NCBI RefSeq assembly: GCF_020382885.2
Contig: NC_058497.1
Span: 20,142,330-20,206,329, forward strand
Origin: Scatophagus argus
Lineage: Eukaryota > Chordata > Actinopteri > Scatophagidae
Direction: 5' to 3'
Length of the DNA: 64,000 nt
Shown: positions 37,408 through 49,895 of the stretch, one piece after another
Numbering within the stretch: the first letter of the stretch is position 1
Layout: every line of letters starts with the position of its first letter
Made by a program: the position numbers and the translations under genes
The notes under the pieces: generated by a model
Told to the model about the DNA's origin: nothing
Databases searched by the model: none
What the model saw: only the letters and a program-made list of their open reading frames with translations

Positions 37408-39346
37408 CCCTTTCGTTTCTCACCGTTCAGTAGGAAAGAGCTGGAGAAGCCCCAAAAAGGCTGTCAGGCTCCATCTGTGTACAGGCCTGGTTTGGATTGC
37501 TGCTCCAAACGAAAGCACAGCTGACATCCTGTCCAGGACGGACTTGCACTGAGCAATTATCTTGCTTCTCTTGTCAAATATTAAGACTTGGACTTGCGGC
37601 CTCTCGCTTCCCTCCCCTGTGGAGATAGCCAGGTTGAGCTCAGCTATATTCCCTCCCCCTCCATGGCTCCCTGGTGTAGCTGTTTGACATTCCCAGCTGC
37701 GTGTGCAGCCTTGTGGTTTTTGGCTGCTCGTCACTTAGATGATCAGCTACACGACTGCAGATGCTCATCACCTACATGAGGTCAAAATGCCGCGCTGCTG
37801 GCTGGGATTGATGACAAAGGAGACGATTGCCTATATATCAGTTCACTGACCTTGATCTGTCTCCATTACCCTCTCTCATGCTTTTACTTTGTCACATATT
37901 TTCAGGCTCACACATGATGTATAATTGCAGTTAATAAGATTTTTATGCCTTTAGACAAATTGTGGAAATCCTAATAGCCCTATGGGGAATTTAGTTTTGA
38001 TAACTAGTGCCTAAAACCTGGACTTGCAGTGTTGTGTTAGTGCGAGTCATATTTCTTTGTAGGCAGGCCTTTGATGAGTCTGTGCAGAGACTGACTTGTG
38101 GTATCAGGCTGCCCTTAGCCCCAGAGGCTGGAGGTCAAAATAGATACACTTATCCTGACCTTGAGATCCGCACAGCCCTTTTCTCTCTGACTGTGGCTCC
38201 TATCACAAACGCCAGCCATCGGAGGACAAATCAGATGCAGGAGCCTCACATCGATTACACAGCGCTTCATCTTCTCACATGACTTCCCCACAGCAGGGTT
38301 TAGAAGGGAAAAGGAAAGGGGGGGAGAGCCAATCACGTTCACTCAGATGCTCACGATTGCATGTCCTCTGTCTTCCAATCCCTCTCTGTCTTTCTTTCCT
38401 GCACATACACAATGAAATGTAGCACTTAACCTCTTCCTGCCCCTCTCACCCCCCCTTTTCTCTGCAGCACAGCTTTAGAGCTTAGAGTCTTTAGTCTCAG
38501 GAGAGGCATGTCTTTGCTCCATCACTGCACAGTGTTGGTATAAATTAATCTAAAAACCATTCACACTTGCTTCGTCAGTCGTTACAGGACATAAAGTGTG
38601 GACTTTCTCCTCTTTATTTTTATGACTCTTCACTCCATCTGCCGTCCTTCCTCTCTGTTTAAATCTTGTCATCACATGTTCACTCTACAGATCCACCCCC
38701 CACCACGGCCGCCCCCAGCACCACTGCTTCCCTTCCCCACGACACCTCTGGAACTGGCACTGCTGCGGACCAGAAGAAATCCCCGTTCTCCTCCCCGACA
38801 CTGGCCTCCTTACCTGATAGCAGCCTGGGTACTATAGTTGGTGGTGCTGTGGGTGGAGTTTTATTCCTGATACTCTTGCTGATCCTCGGTGGGGCTTGCT
38901 TCATGCGACAGCGCCGGACCTTCAGAGGAGACTACTACACCAAACAGTACCTGGGACCGTCCGACATGCAGAAGGAGTCCCAGCTTGACGTGCTGCAGCC
39001 ACACGAGCTGCAGGAGGTCTATGGGGACAAGACGAGCAAGGGCAGCCAGGATCTGAAACCCAAAATGGGAGGAGACATCATTTACCCCGACTACACCCCA
39101 GAACGCAATGACAGGGATGACTGGGCCGACAGGGGGGATGCCCACAGGGTCCTGAAGGAAGGAAACTACTACCCAGATCACTACAACACCCAAAACATTC
39201 ACCCCTGCGGGCCTCCTGTGCATAGTCCCATTGTGAACAACGGCTCCCCCTACCTACCGGAGGACTGTTATGATAACGGTACAGAGAGCGACTACGTGTC
39301 CCACTTGGACGGATCTGTGATCTCACGCAGGGAGTGGTACGTTTGA
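13154..39346 (+). CDS. nectin3: Nectin-3 (Ig-superfamily cell adhesion protein), complete gene
   Basis: Six exons join in phase: 13154-13241, 27514-27861, 32467-32766, 34436-34553, 36374-36525 and 38691-39346, giving 553 aa (human nectin-3 is 549). Order: signal peptide (1-29), V-type Ig (about 31-146, C54/C126, W69), C2-type Ig (about 147-246), second C2-type Ig (247-335, two exons), threonine/proline-rich stalk, TM helix (about 383-406) and cytoplasmic tail. Diagnostic nectin-3 matches are [11 protein letters not shown] in the V domain, [11 protein letters not shown] and [14 protein letters not shown] after the membrane, and the end [15 protein letters not shown]. The terminal EWYV binds the afadin PDZ domain at adherens junctions, where nectin-3 pairs in trans with nectin-1/-2. 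Nectin-1 and -2 tails do not share the PSDMQKESQ block, so nectin-3 is preferred. The a/b paralog status in teleosts is undecided. Intron 1 is 14.3 kb. No disabling change is seen. Confidence 0.95.
14847..14872 (+). repeat. (AC)n microsatellite
   Basis: Thirteen AC units, then an imperfect ctctcactcacac extension. Confidence 0.95.
25867..25911 (+). repeat. Imperfect (TG)n tract
   Basis: TG-rich tract interrupted by cttgcg, cacg and ttgta; low complexity. Confidence 0.85.
27514..27861 (+). CDS. nectin3: nectin3 exon 2: V-type Ig domain
   Basis: Codes for the adhesive membrane-distal domain. It shows the B-strand cysteine (ITLSC, C54), core tryptophan (SSW, W69), the FNPEFGISI strand and the F-strand DIGTYIC (C126), followed by the nectin/PVR-family signature TFPLGN in the FG loop. 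This domain mediates cis and trans dimers. The acceptor is a tandem TTAGCAG, so a form with one extra residue is possible. The donor is ttag|gtaaag. Confidence 0.95.
28918..28943 (+). repeat. (CCT)n microsatellite
   Basis: About eight CCT/CTC units within nectin3 intron 2. Confidence 0.9.
31961..31982 (+). repeat. Uninterrupted poly-C tract (C22)
   Basis: Twenty-two consecutive C on the plus strand. The complementary G22 could fold as a G-quadruplex and the C strand as an i-motif. Length is likely polymorphic or error-prone in sequencing. Confidence 0.9.
32467..32766 (+). CDS. nectin3: nectin3 exon 3: first C2-type Ig domain
   Basis: Residues about 146-246: VEPKVYV start, [20 protein letters not shown] (human nectin-3 has DGGNETVAAICIAATGKP), VFWE core tryptophan, [10 protein letters not shown] and [11 protein letters not shown] with the second cysteine. 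The DGGNE block and CVV.HPAL are nectin-3 specific matches. N-glycosylation sites NES and NGT are present. Both boundaries are phase 1. Confidence 0.95.
32767..34435 (+). other. nectin3 intron 3
   Basis: Non-coding, 1.7 kb. The segment at about 32885-32935 on the minus strand weakly resembles a Penelope-type hammerhead module (CTGA, short hairpin, GAAA). Nothing else was recognised. Confidence 0.5.
34436..34553 (+). CDS. nectin3: nectin3 exon 4: first half of second C2-type Ig domain
   Basis: Reads [18 protein letters not shown], then [18 protein letters not shown]. It corresponds to human nectin-3 YAPEVSVTGYDGNWFVG and CNADANPPP. It supplies the first cysteine and the core tryptophan of the membrane-proximal Ig domain and ends in phase 2 (ag|gtcagt), the split-domain exon structure typical of nectins. 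Confidence 0.93.
34554..36373 (+). other. nectin3 intron 4
   Basis: Non-coding, 1.8 kb. T-rich/A-rich low-complexity DNA lies at about 34587-34622 and a G10 run at 35788-35797. No exon was recognised. Confidence 0.55.
36374..36525 (+). CDS. nectin3: nectin3 exon 5: second half of second C2-type Ig domain
   Basis: Reads [18 protein letters not shown], then [19 protein letters not shown]. It completes the membrane-proximal Ig domain with the DSGVYRC F-strand cysteine; human has the corresponding YSGVYICKVTNSLGQRS. It ends in phase 1 (caag|gtaag). Confidence 0.94.
36526..38690 (+). other. nectin3 intron 5
   Basis: Non-coding, 2.2 kb, with an (AC)n microsatellite at 37377-37405. No alternative transmembrane exon was recognised, although other nectins use alternative 3' exons. 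Confidence 0.55.
37377..37405 (+). repeat. (AC)n microsatellite
   Basis: Fourteen AC units in nectin3 intron 5. Confidence 0.95.
38691..39346 (+). CDS. nectin3: nectin3 exon 6: stalk, transmembrane helix and cytoplasmic tail
   Basis: Begins in phase with [14 protein letters not shown] (human DPPTTTTLQPT), a likely O-glycosylated stalk. The TM helix is about [20 protein letters not shown] (residues 383-402 onward), followed by the basic stop [13 protein letters not shown]. The juxtamembrane [14 protein letters not shown] is nectin-3 specific. The tail is rich in tyrosine and acidic residues and ends [15 protein letters not shown], whose last four residues form the class II PDZ ligand for afadin. 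Stop TGA at 39344-39346. Confidence 0.96.
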
Positions 39347-41376
39347 GGAAAGGATCGAAAGAACAAGAGAAACAGACAAATGACTGACTGAGGATAATTT
39401 AACAAGTGACAGATAGAAATATCACTAAGGGTTGTGTCATTTCAGTTTGAGGATGAATACAATTTCTCAGCTCAGTTTCAAAATGAGCTCTTTGAACAAT
39501 ACTGCTCTGCCTTGATTGTAACCACTTAACCTTAAGGACATGTATGTGGATTGTATTACACTTTTTTGTAGTGTTTCAAGAAGCTGCAAATGAGCTGGAA
39601 CGCCTTAGTGACACTATCAGTGTAGGCTTGAGAGGCTTTGGCATACAGCGGAGTTTCAACTGATGTGAATGAGGTTTTGTATTGTGCTTGTTTGTGTTTG
39701 CACCTGTCTTTAACGCAGGTCACAGGTCAGGTGTTCAGACCCTGGTAAGTCAAGTATTTATATCCCTGACTGACTGAGCTCTGCTCCCATAAAACCTCAC
39801 AACTTCTGTGGCATTTTCAAAATGGTCTCTCGATCGCTTACAGTGTTTACATACACGTGAAATGTTTGTCATGGCTGCAATCAGTATTTAAAGCAAATTG
39901 TATTGCATGAGTTTTATAAAAGCAAAATGTGTCATCACATGAAAGGGAAAGCTTGTCAGTTCCACAATGTAAAAGGGAGAATTGCACTGGTATTATTCTG
40001 TGCGGAAAAGCAAACTGACTGATGTATGTTACTAAAAAAGAAAAGGAAGAAAAAACGCTGCCCCATATAACCCTCCGGTTAAGTTCTTTAGTGGCTTGTG
40101 CAAACTTTAAATATCTTCTAAATTATTCATAAAATGGAAAGCCTGTTAGCTGACAGTTAAGATGACAACAGAGAAAAAACGAAAAAAAGGTCAGTCCCTG
40201 TGGAAGCACTCTTACTTTTTGCTTCACTTCAGCTTATTTCTGTTCCTAAAGTTGTTATGCTTATGACTTCAGTCCTGGTTGATTTGCAGTAACAGCAAGT
40301 GTGGTTAAATACTACAGCAACTTTGTCGGAAATACAAGAAGAGCAACTGGTGCAACCAAACAAGCTGACTAATAAAGAAGTCGGTCAGTAATAATTTCTA
40401 CTCTTGATCTAATAGTTCGTTGCAGCTGATCCTTCTTGTTTCATTACTTGCTCTTTGAAAACAAAAAATGATCTGCTGAGAAAAAATGCGAAAATGGCTG
40501 TTGACTTGTTTTGTAGACACATTTTTGATGAATGGTTGTGAGAAATACAGACTCTGCTACTTCCAAGAGAAACTGAAGAGGTGTAAAGATAATTACTGAA
40601 CACGAATACATTGCAGACAATATGCTGACCGTCGATAGTATCAGAAACTGGGTTTGATTTTACAATTTAAAATACACGCTTATCGTTATGGAAATGTGTT
40701 AATTCAGTCACTGAAAAAGTGAAAAAGCACAACTCTCTTATTACAGTTGTCAGTACACATCAAAGGAAGCCAACTGAGCCTTTGCCTTCTCCACTTTGCC
40801 ATGATAACAGGCTGCATGGCTGTTTTTTCCATTTTCCCTCTTCTGCATCCTCTGATTTCTGTCTGCAAGACTAACACCAATTGGTCATTATAGTTTTTAT
40901 TTTAAAACGTGGGTTCAAAGCAATGTGTAATAAATACCAGATGTGACTATCACAGCTGTCATCGTCTGACGTTATGTGGCTCCATAAACCACCAACAGTT
41001 TCACTGCTCCCGCTCGACACTCCACAGTTAGAGAGTCGTGATGGTAAATAAGCAAAATACTTGTTGAAAAAGAGGTCAGAGAGCTTAGAGAAAATAAAAA
41101 GGGGGGAGCATCAATAAAGCAACCCATCAGCTTTAGTTTGTATGTGTTTGAAGTGTGATTGGGCGAATACCTCACAGAGGAGTTGGAAACACTGTGAGCG
41201 GCTGACATCATTACTGATCACAGAACAGGCTGTAATGTTGGGGTTTGGCTCCTCGGCAGCTCCTCTGAGGATCTACAGTGATCATGGAAACTAGAAATTT
41301 AATCCGTGGGTTAAAAAAAAAAAATTGGTTTAAGAGCCAACTAAGTTAGAGTCGTCAGTGTACTGGCTCTCCAAGG

Positions 41377-41379
<3 letters not shown>

Positions 41380-41423
<44 letters not shown>
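41380..41423 (+). repeat. (AT)n microsatellite
   Basis: About 22 AT units, self-complementary. Confidence 0.95.
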
Positions 41424-41427
<4 letters not shown>

Positions 41428-42990
41428 GTATGTTTCCTACAAACAACAAACCCAGTGATATTAAGTTGAAACAAAAGAGCTGACCTCATCAGTGATCTCA
41501 TCTCTCACTGCTTCATTTGACCTTACACTTTTCCACCGAGTGCTTCCCTGTTTTTCATTGTTTTCTCAGGAATAATGCATGGATCAAAGTGGCCTCTGCA
41601 GAGCCTCACATGAAAGGGAAAACTTACCCTTTTTGGAAAGATCCCCATTTAGTCAATCAGGGTGTTTGTTACTAGAAGAAGGAACCAGATACGTGCATTA
41701 CAGTCCGATCAGGATGGGGGGGTTTGGCTAGATTTTGAGGTCTGCTTTTTTTCTTATTGGGGTTTTATAGATCATGGGTGTACATTTTCTCCCTTTTTCT
41801 TTTTCAGTCCTTCTCCACCCCGACTTTCCCATGCCAGGGCTTTGGTGGAAGGTTTAGATGTCTGAGAATAAACTGCTTTAATCTGGCTGTCGCTCTAATC
41901 GTCGTGCGCACGCACCCAGCCGCCACACATCTGCCACTGCAGACCGCACTCAAAAAGCAGTCCTCACCTCAGACCGTGAGCTTTTTAATTAACTCTTTTT
42001 TTTTTTTCTCATCGCACTTGGTAACTGAAAGTGCTTGAACTAACTGATTTATAGCATAGTCGTCTGCATGCCTTTTTTTTTTAAAATGGCTGATTCATTG
42101 CTGTCAGCTTGTTTATCTGGTAAACTGCTGTCTCTGCTCCAAAAACGTTTTTTTTTTTTTTTCCTGCTTCATCTCTAAAAAATGATTTTACAAAAGCAGA
42201 ATGAACTGATGAATGTTTTTGTAAAGTTCAGCTTTGGTGGCTCACCAACTGGTTGCATGTAAATTAAGTTATTCGCTGCCGACTACGTTCGTTATTTCTC
42301 ATAACTAATGTTTCTATACATGTACATAATGCTGATAGGTTAGAGTAGGATTAGCTGTTTGATTTACGCGTTTATGTACAGTTTGTTCTGGATTCCCTAC
42401 TGAATAGTTTGTGCCTTAGACGGGCTGAGCAATGCACAGAAGCTTTGAAAAACGACACTTACTGAAAGCGTTAATATAAAGGATATTAATGTTAAAGAGG
42501 AGGACTGACCGACTGGTCCATTAATTATGTCTTCCATCTTGATATTTAAGATTTGCTGTTAACAAAATATCACGGGAGACAAAAGGTTGATTGTCATGCC
42601 TTATACACTTTGAGAGGACACTTGTAACAATTTGGTTACTGAGAAAATTAAAGTTCACTGGGAATTTAGGCAAGCCAGATTCATAGAAAATATTATTGTC
42701 CTGTAAATATGCTGGCTGTTTTTTGTTCATTATTATTATTATTATTATTGAAAAAAAAGGTTTTTTTTGTATGAGGTCTGTAATTTTCACAGAGTATTAG
42801 TTTATCTTACAAGCGTTGCAGAAGCTCTTGTCTCATGATAACATAGAGGGCGAAGCTGTTCTCACTGTGTTTTGTATTTGTTCTGGAGAGTTTCTGACCA
42901 ATTATTTTGTATGTTGTTCTTTGAATGATTGATGTCTCACAGGAATCAGAGGTGAAAGTGCGATAGATTGTATTTTTTTCCTTTGTTTGC

Positions 42991-42996
42991 AATAAA
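42991..42996 (+). terminator. Candidate distal polyadenylation signal of nectin3
   Basis: AATAAA followed about 25-35 bp later by a GT-rich element. It lies 3.6 kb after the stop codon; earlier AATAAA hexamers at 40371 and 40929 are alternatives. Confidence 0.4.
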
Positions 42997-43120
42997 AGTC
43001 CATCATTGTTGCACTCAAACGTGTGCTGGGATTCTGCTTTCAGAGAGGAGGGTTTTTCATTAAATTCTTAAACTTGCAAGAGCTTTTTTTTTTTTTTTTG
43101 ATGATGATGAGTACTGTGTT

Positions 43121-43140
43121 AGTATAGTATAGTATAGTAT
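43121..43140 (+). repeat. (AGTAT)4 pentanucleotide repeat
   Basis: Four tandem AGTAT units. Confidence 0.9.
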
Positions 43141-44908
43141 ATTTAGATTCAACATTTCCATCTAGAGCTACTAGAGCTAAAAACATGCTACATTTCACTA
43201 CATTTTGATGATTATTGTGAGTTTTGCTTAGCTCTTCTGGAGCTAAGTTTTAAATTTCATAGATTATCACGCTGTTTCCTTTATATCTGCTGAGAAAAAT
43301 AGTGTGACCCAAAATCTTCCAAGAATGAGTCAATCATTTTCAGGTGCTGACATTGCCGACTATTAACTCAGGTATAACTGTAGATTCCAGTCGTATCTTG
43401 TGAGCAAATTCCATGTGCCGATTAAGGCTACAGGATGTGCGTGGATATTACTCTAATTTAGATTATTTTTTCAATTACCTTTAATCATTTGCCATTGGTT
43501 TGACATGTAGCAGAGCATTTGTTAACATGCAATATGTGTGAACCATTAGGCAGCACACTCCTCATTTCAACTAATATAAAGCAGTTTTTATGACGTGAAT
43601 TAAGTTTCTTTCTGTCAGCAATGTGCCTCTTAAATATGGTGATTTGCTGCTTTTCTCTTTTATGTCATTTTGATTTGAATATCTTTGGGCTTTGGACTGT
43701 TGCACAGACACAATCAGCAAACTGAATATGCCACCATGAGACCTGGAAACTTATGATATATAGATTAAATGTTTAATCAGTTGATCAGAGAATAAAGTCA
43801 AGGGAATGATGATGAAAATAACAGTTTTTGATAGATAGATTTTTCTCCATCACATGAGGTAAAGATGTTTCTTGTTTCTTTCCTGTGTCTTTTAAGCCAA
43901 TGTCCATCTGTCTCTGTCACCTTCAGGCTCTTCCACTGTCCACACCTGTGATAGTAACTAACTGACCCATTTCACACAGCTCTCCATCCTGTCTAACTCA
44001 GCACCCTCTTCATCACTGGTTCACAGAGTAAAGCGAGTGAGGCCACTGTGGGTTTTATTTTGTCACACCTGCATGGACTGGGCCAGTCGCTGACCACCCA
44101 CAACTCCCCTCCTGTCACCCATCAGTCCTCAGAGAGTAAAGGTGTGTCTCCTTCAATGCTGTGAACTTATCACAGTGTGAAATTATGACCTCAGAACTTT
44201 AACAAAGGAATTTACAATGGCATCCCCAATGTGAGCCCTCCCACTCTAAGTGCCTGTGTTTAATCCCCAGCGTTGACCTGGCTTTGGAGGTGACGCTAAC
44301 GCTATCAGTATGTGTTGTTTAGCAAAGTGACAATCGCCCCCTCTGGTCCAGATTAAAAACTGGAGGAGAAACCAGATACTTAATCCTCTGTGGCATGTTA
44401 GACAGAAATCTCCCTTCTTGGACTTCACTTTCATCACTTCAACGTCCATGTTGCCCTGGCCTGAAAGCACTCACTCTATTATCATGGTGCTGCCTGACTG
44501 GGATAACCTCAGCCTAATCCATCACTGCTACCATCTGCATGTTTGTGCAGGCAGTGTGGGTAAATAACGCTGTGTTGGTGGGCTTGGGTTACCACTGTTT
44601 TTTCCCCCCCTTTCTTAAAGTTTTTGGCAGATGGCTGCTAGGGCCATTTTTTCACACTTAATGAATCCATCAGCAAATGTGTTTAGTTTTGTTACCTTGT
44701 AAAACAGCAGCGGGCCCCTTCTTAAAACATTCTTTAAGACCCCACCCAAAGGAGTTAAAGTCGAGATGGGTTCCAGCATCAAACTTTAACCTTTAGAAAG
44801 TATTCTCGTAAAAATTCCTGTCTTCTACTTCTTGCCAGTGTTGTTTTCTTTTGTTTCCTTTCATGATTTATTAATTGGCGAAAAGAGAGAAGTGGGCTCC
44901 GACCCTCC

Positions 44909-44938
44909 CCCTCCTCCTCCTCCTCCTCCTCCTCCTCC
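44909..44938 (+). repeat. (CTC)n microsatellite
   Basis: Ten CTC units; homopurine/homopyrimidine, so potentially triplex-forming. Confidence 0.93.
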
Positions 44939-47900
44939 AAAAACACTGATTGTTAGCTAATGAACACGAACGCAGCACCGGGGAGCTCACATCAAAGGCC
45001 ACAGCTGACTGAGCTGAACAGACAAATTGTTTGAGCTCATGGGTTTGGAAATAATGAAATGCTGCAGAGGGTGGGAGAGTGCGGAGCAGTTACAACAAAA
45101 ATGTTGTCACATGGCCTGAGGTCTCGCTGGCCCTCATCTCGGTGTGAAGCGTGTGAGGCTTCAGGGCACCAGTCACCTGTGGCTGAGACAGTGGTTGCGA
45201 GTACCATGCAAAAAATTTTAATTTGCTGTTTCAGTCATAAGCAGTCATAGTTTTCCCTTGAGAAGATGAGTTTTTGTTTTTGATTTTGTTTTATTTAGAT
45301 CAAAATCCTCTATAGATCTAATCCTCTATATTTCCTCTATTGTCCATTTAGTAGCAATTCATGAGTTTTTACTCCACAGACATTAGTGTGTCCCTCAGCT
45401 CAACATTTTGCCACCTGCTGCACTCTCACCTCTCTCATTGTCATCATTTTACTGCATAAAAGCTCCAGAAATTCACTGTGCACTAACCTTCCCAGCACAG
45501 AACAGCAGACAGAAGCAGTTAGCAAATATCTGGTGAACATAATGGAGCATGCAGCAGTGAAGAGCAAAAGATTTCCCTCAGCAGCTGGTGGAGACCAAAA
45601 ACAGAGCTGAAAGAGACTGAATATTGAACCTTTAGGCCTGTTGCTCAAACTCCACTGCATGTGTAAATGAGCAACCTGAAAGGTGATAATTTGTCAGTGT
45701 TGTGTTTACTACTTTCCTTGCTTGACAAACTCAATCTGCTGCACAATGTTGTGCTATACCACTGAATTACACTAACAGGACCGAGATTTTTTTGGTCAGC
45801 AGATGTTTTTTCTTAGATTATGGTGTAAAGCTGAGCAAATCTTTGGCCACACTTTGGTTTTTCTTCCTTTGTGTTTCAATACTTAGATATCTTAGATACA
45901 TTTTGAACAGCCACAGTCATTGACTTATAACATACAAAGTCCAAACCATACAAAATAAACAAATAGAAAAATAAACCTTCAAATGTTCTTTCGACGGTTG
46001 TGAAGAAAACATAATGAATATTGCTGGAAAAAGCCTGTGGGTTCTGTTTTGTCTGTATGCAGGCTGCAACTCTTTCACTTTGCCTTTTGTGATTTACAAG
46101 CCACAAGTGTAGGTTTTCACTGTGATGCATAATAGAGCATTTAAACAATGCAGTTCATCATCAACATGACAGTCAGATGCAGGCAGTCTGCTTTGTGCTG
46201 CGGTGTTGATCTCTGAAAACCTCCTAACATCACAGGCAGAAACAAAAAACAATCGTTTTTCTCTGATAAAAAAAATCTCACAAGATCAAAACAGAGAAAA
46301 ATCTTATCTGTGCTGTAAACCCTCCCACGTGTATCACCTTTAAGCAGTAAATTTTGACTCGTTTGTACTTCCGACAAAGATGAGAGGTTGGCCGCTGTGA
46401 CAAAACCCCCTTTGTGCAGCGACTCCTCTGAGACCGAGAGCAGAGACAATGAAGGTTTTCATCGATGAGCCACATTGTTACCCTGGATTGCACTGGGGCC
46501 CATTCACAGATCAGATCCTGCGTGCTACGTTTCCCAGCTCGCTCTGCTGCTGTGGAAAAGCTTGCTGCTCTGCGAGCCTGCGTTTCTCTCTGCTGACTCA
46601 GAAAGTTTTCCAGAGACGGTTTAAAGAAAAGTACTGAGAGAAGCATATCTTATTGCACAATATGAAATTAAACTGGGATGATAGAGTGGTTTTCTCTGGG
46701 GCCTAATAAATAAGGTATCAACATAAAGACGGGGTAGTGTGGATGGTTAGAAAATATCCATAGGATCGTTCTTCCTCTTGGCAGACTGACCGTTTCTACT
46801 GCCCACTGCTGTAACAGGCACCTCCAAAGTGAAAAACACGCACATGTTGGAGTGCAAGGGGCAGGCAGTTACATGGTTTTACATATGAGACTCAGAATTT
46901 TTCTTATGGATCAGCCCATAATTGGGCTCATGGCAGGCCACGGGCTCTGATCAGAATGGGTGGGCAGCCATCATACTGGTCCGTGACGGGGAGACTCCCA
47001 CATCCCCCTGCATTGTTCTGCAGTGCTGGAGCAGATATAATCTTCAGTGAATTTTAATCCCTGCAAAACAATGCAATGTTCCCTGGGAAATGTCTGTAGG
47101 GTATATAAAAGGAAACAACAACACACAATTGAATGGAGCAGACTTAAATACAACAAGGACTGGACTGGACCTGCAACTTAATATATGTTAGAGAAATATG
47201 ACAGGTGGCCAGAGGAAGTTTACGTTCTGCAATTAACAAGACCAGGAGTGTACAACCATGCTCGCGGTTCTGTAAGCCGGGACTTGGAGGAGATTATCTG
47301 AAAACTTTCACCCGGATGGGTGAGGTTTTGCAGGACCTAGCAGTGTATGCTTTGGCGAGGCCTGTGCTCTGAGTGCATATTAATGAGTTTTCCACCGCAT
47401 TCATCTTTGTAAGAATGCAAAACAAAAATCCTGTATCATTTTGGTTTGATGGCACTGGGAGATTGGACTTTGTGTCAAAATATGTTCACGGTAATAAATT
47501 AAACAGCCGTTGGGATATTTCAGTCTGGACCAAAGTGGTGAACTGTCTGACTTTGCCATTTTGCTAGCACAGCTGAAAAAGACTTCAAATTGACGCAAGA
47601 ATTCCATCATCTATCACTTTCAGGGACTTCTGTCTGCATGTCTGCATGTCTGCTGTTCTCTGCGTCCGCTGTTGTTATTTTTAGCGTTAAAGCTGTTTCC
47701 TTCACCTGCCTGCGTCTGTCAGTGTATGAATGCTACAAGGCCTACCAAGCGGCATCTAATCTGACTGACCAGACACCCACCCGCTCCCTCCGCATGCCTC
47801 CCATGAACAGCTGGACTTGGTCGTGTGGATGCAGCCTGACAGCCAGACCAGCCGTCCGCTCGCAGCTCCGCCACCACCAACTGTGTGCGTCTGTGCACGT

Positions 47901-49895
47901 GATGGTGCTCGTCACGACTGCTGCCTGCCTCAGTGCCAGAGCTCAGCAGTGAGCAGACCACCACCGGAGGCTGTTGTTGTCAGTTCCAAGTCCTTGAAGC
48001 AGATGAGTGGTTATAAAACCTCACCTCGCATTAAGCCCCTGCAAGCACAGCTTATTATGAAGAAGTCAGCTAGTTTGGGTTTTCTAATGTTTTATCATCT
48101 GTTTAGCTCTGATTTGTGATTGCTACCTTTATTTTCCAGCCTTCCTCTACAGTCTTTTATTTTAGCCCATTTTGTTTTTGATATTTTCATTTTGTCTGTT
48201 GCTGCTGCTTGTTTTTTTGTAAGGAAAACTTGCTTTTCTTTTTGCTCTCATTTTATTTCCATCTTGTTTGATGGTGATCCACGCCTGTCATCATGTGAGC
48301 TCCTCAAGGGGCTTGAAAACTCCACATTCACCCTGTGGTGTTCATGATCATTTGATAAATCCCTCATCTGTTTATCAACACGTTATACGAAGTGAAAACC
48401 ACAATGTCAACAGAAATTTTAGGCACCTTCAGATGCTACTTAATATTCTATTATTATGTAATCATGAGGCCCCGTGTTGTTCAGGGACCGTGAGATAAAC
48501 TGCAGTTTTAAAGTGTTTTAGTTTGTCTTATGTTTATCTAGGAGCATTTACCTCAGAGGCCGAGTATGTGTAATGTTTTAAATATTTCTAAATATATTTG
48601 TGCTGAACAGATGCAAAAACTACATTCAGTGGGATAATTGATGGGTCAAGAGGGATATATACATTATTTTTTTCACCAAGGCCCTGCGAAGGTTAATCTG
48701 TTTCTAAGCCTATTGACGTATCAGCTTAGGGGATTTTAAACCATGTTGACCTGACAATATATTTCAATAAACTTGTGGTTTGGGGTCAGTGTACAGACCT
48801 TAAACTTTCAATTTATTATAATTATTTAACCAAAACAACCAAAACAAGCTGAATTAACTGAGAGTATAATGGACTGAAAACAATAATCATACACCAGTAC
48901 AGTGCAGTATTTATCTACCGTTCCTTCTCTTTGTCTAGGACGTTTTCTCTCTTCCTGTGGTAGTTTCTCGATTGACCACTTGACTTCCCAATCATCTATG
49001 CCCTCATCTAAAACAAAGGCACTTTTGGCTTAATTAAACATAACCACGATCATATACAGAAGCAGGGATGACAAGAGCAAAGAGAGACAAAAGGAGGAGA
49101 GCAACTCCATTGTTCCACCACAATGCAGGCGTGTGTTGCAGAAGAGGCGAGGATGAGGTGAAGCACAACCCATGTCAAATCGAATAAATTACTTTAAACA
49201 AGGAGGGCCGGGCAGCTGCGGGAGGCCCATTTAGGAGCTTTTAAAGTTAACAGCGTGAAGTCTTAATTACTGAGACTTAACACTGACCAGCGCTGCGCTC
49301 ACGCTGTGACGGTCAGGAGTTGGAGGCTGCTGCTCCCGTGGCTTCAGAGGAAGGAGAGAAGACCGACAAAACTGAAGACAAAACAGAACATTTCCACTGT
49401 TTCTGCCAACAGGGCGGAAAATAAAGGGTTGATTAAATTTCATTTCATTTCTGGATGGTTAGATAAAAGCAGCTCAGCCCTCGTCCTGTTCTCTACTTGG
49501 TGTCTACGATGAAATGGATTTCCAGCAAAATACACTTTTTTCCACCTTTTATCCCTTCTGTCAGACTGAACTTTCATACACACTCTGGTTTATAGGCTGT
49601 AATGATCCCAGGTTGCTCCCTGCTGACAAATCACGTGCTAATGCTTGCTGTTCAGATGAAGGGAGGAGGCGGCTGGTTACTTGGAAAACAACAGGAGGTG
49701 GTGAGAAGCTCCGGTTCCATTAGTTTGAAGGTGTGATGGTGTGAATGAGAATAAGGATATACATGCAGACTTTTGACTTTTACTTCCTCCTGAGATGTCA
49801 GGCTTCAAACATGCCTTTAGTGCATCACTAGTAGACAACATGAGCAAAGTCACTTTTAATTACAGCAAACAAGCCAAATTTTCCAGATTATGCTG

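Larger units (their letters stand above)
39347..43015 (+). other. nectin3: Probable nectin3 3' UTR
   Basis: No coding signal follows the stop. Candidate AATAAA signals lie at 40371-40376, 40929-40934 and 42991-42996; the last is followed by GT-rich sequence (gtgtgctggg, about 43021) and looks strongest. The region contains an (AT)n tract and T-rich runs. The true 3' end cannot be fixed from sequence alone. Confidence 0.45.

Noticed and set aside
46278..46646. 122-codon minus-strand open frame
   Set aside because: No homology recognised; several overlapping frames of similar quality exist in the same locally GC-richer DNA.
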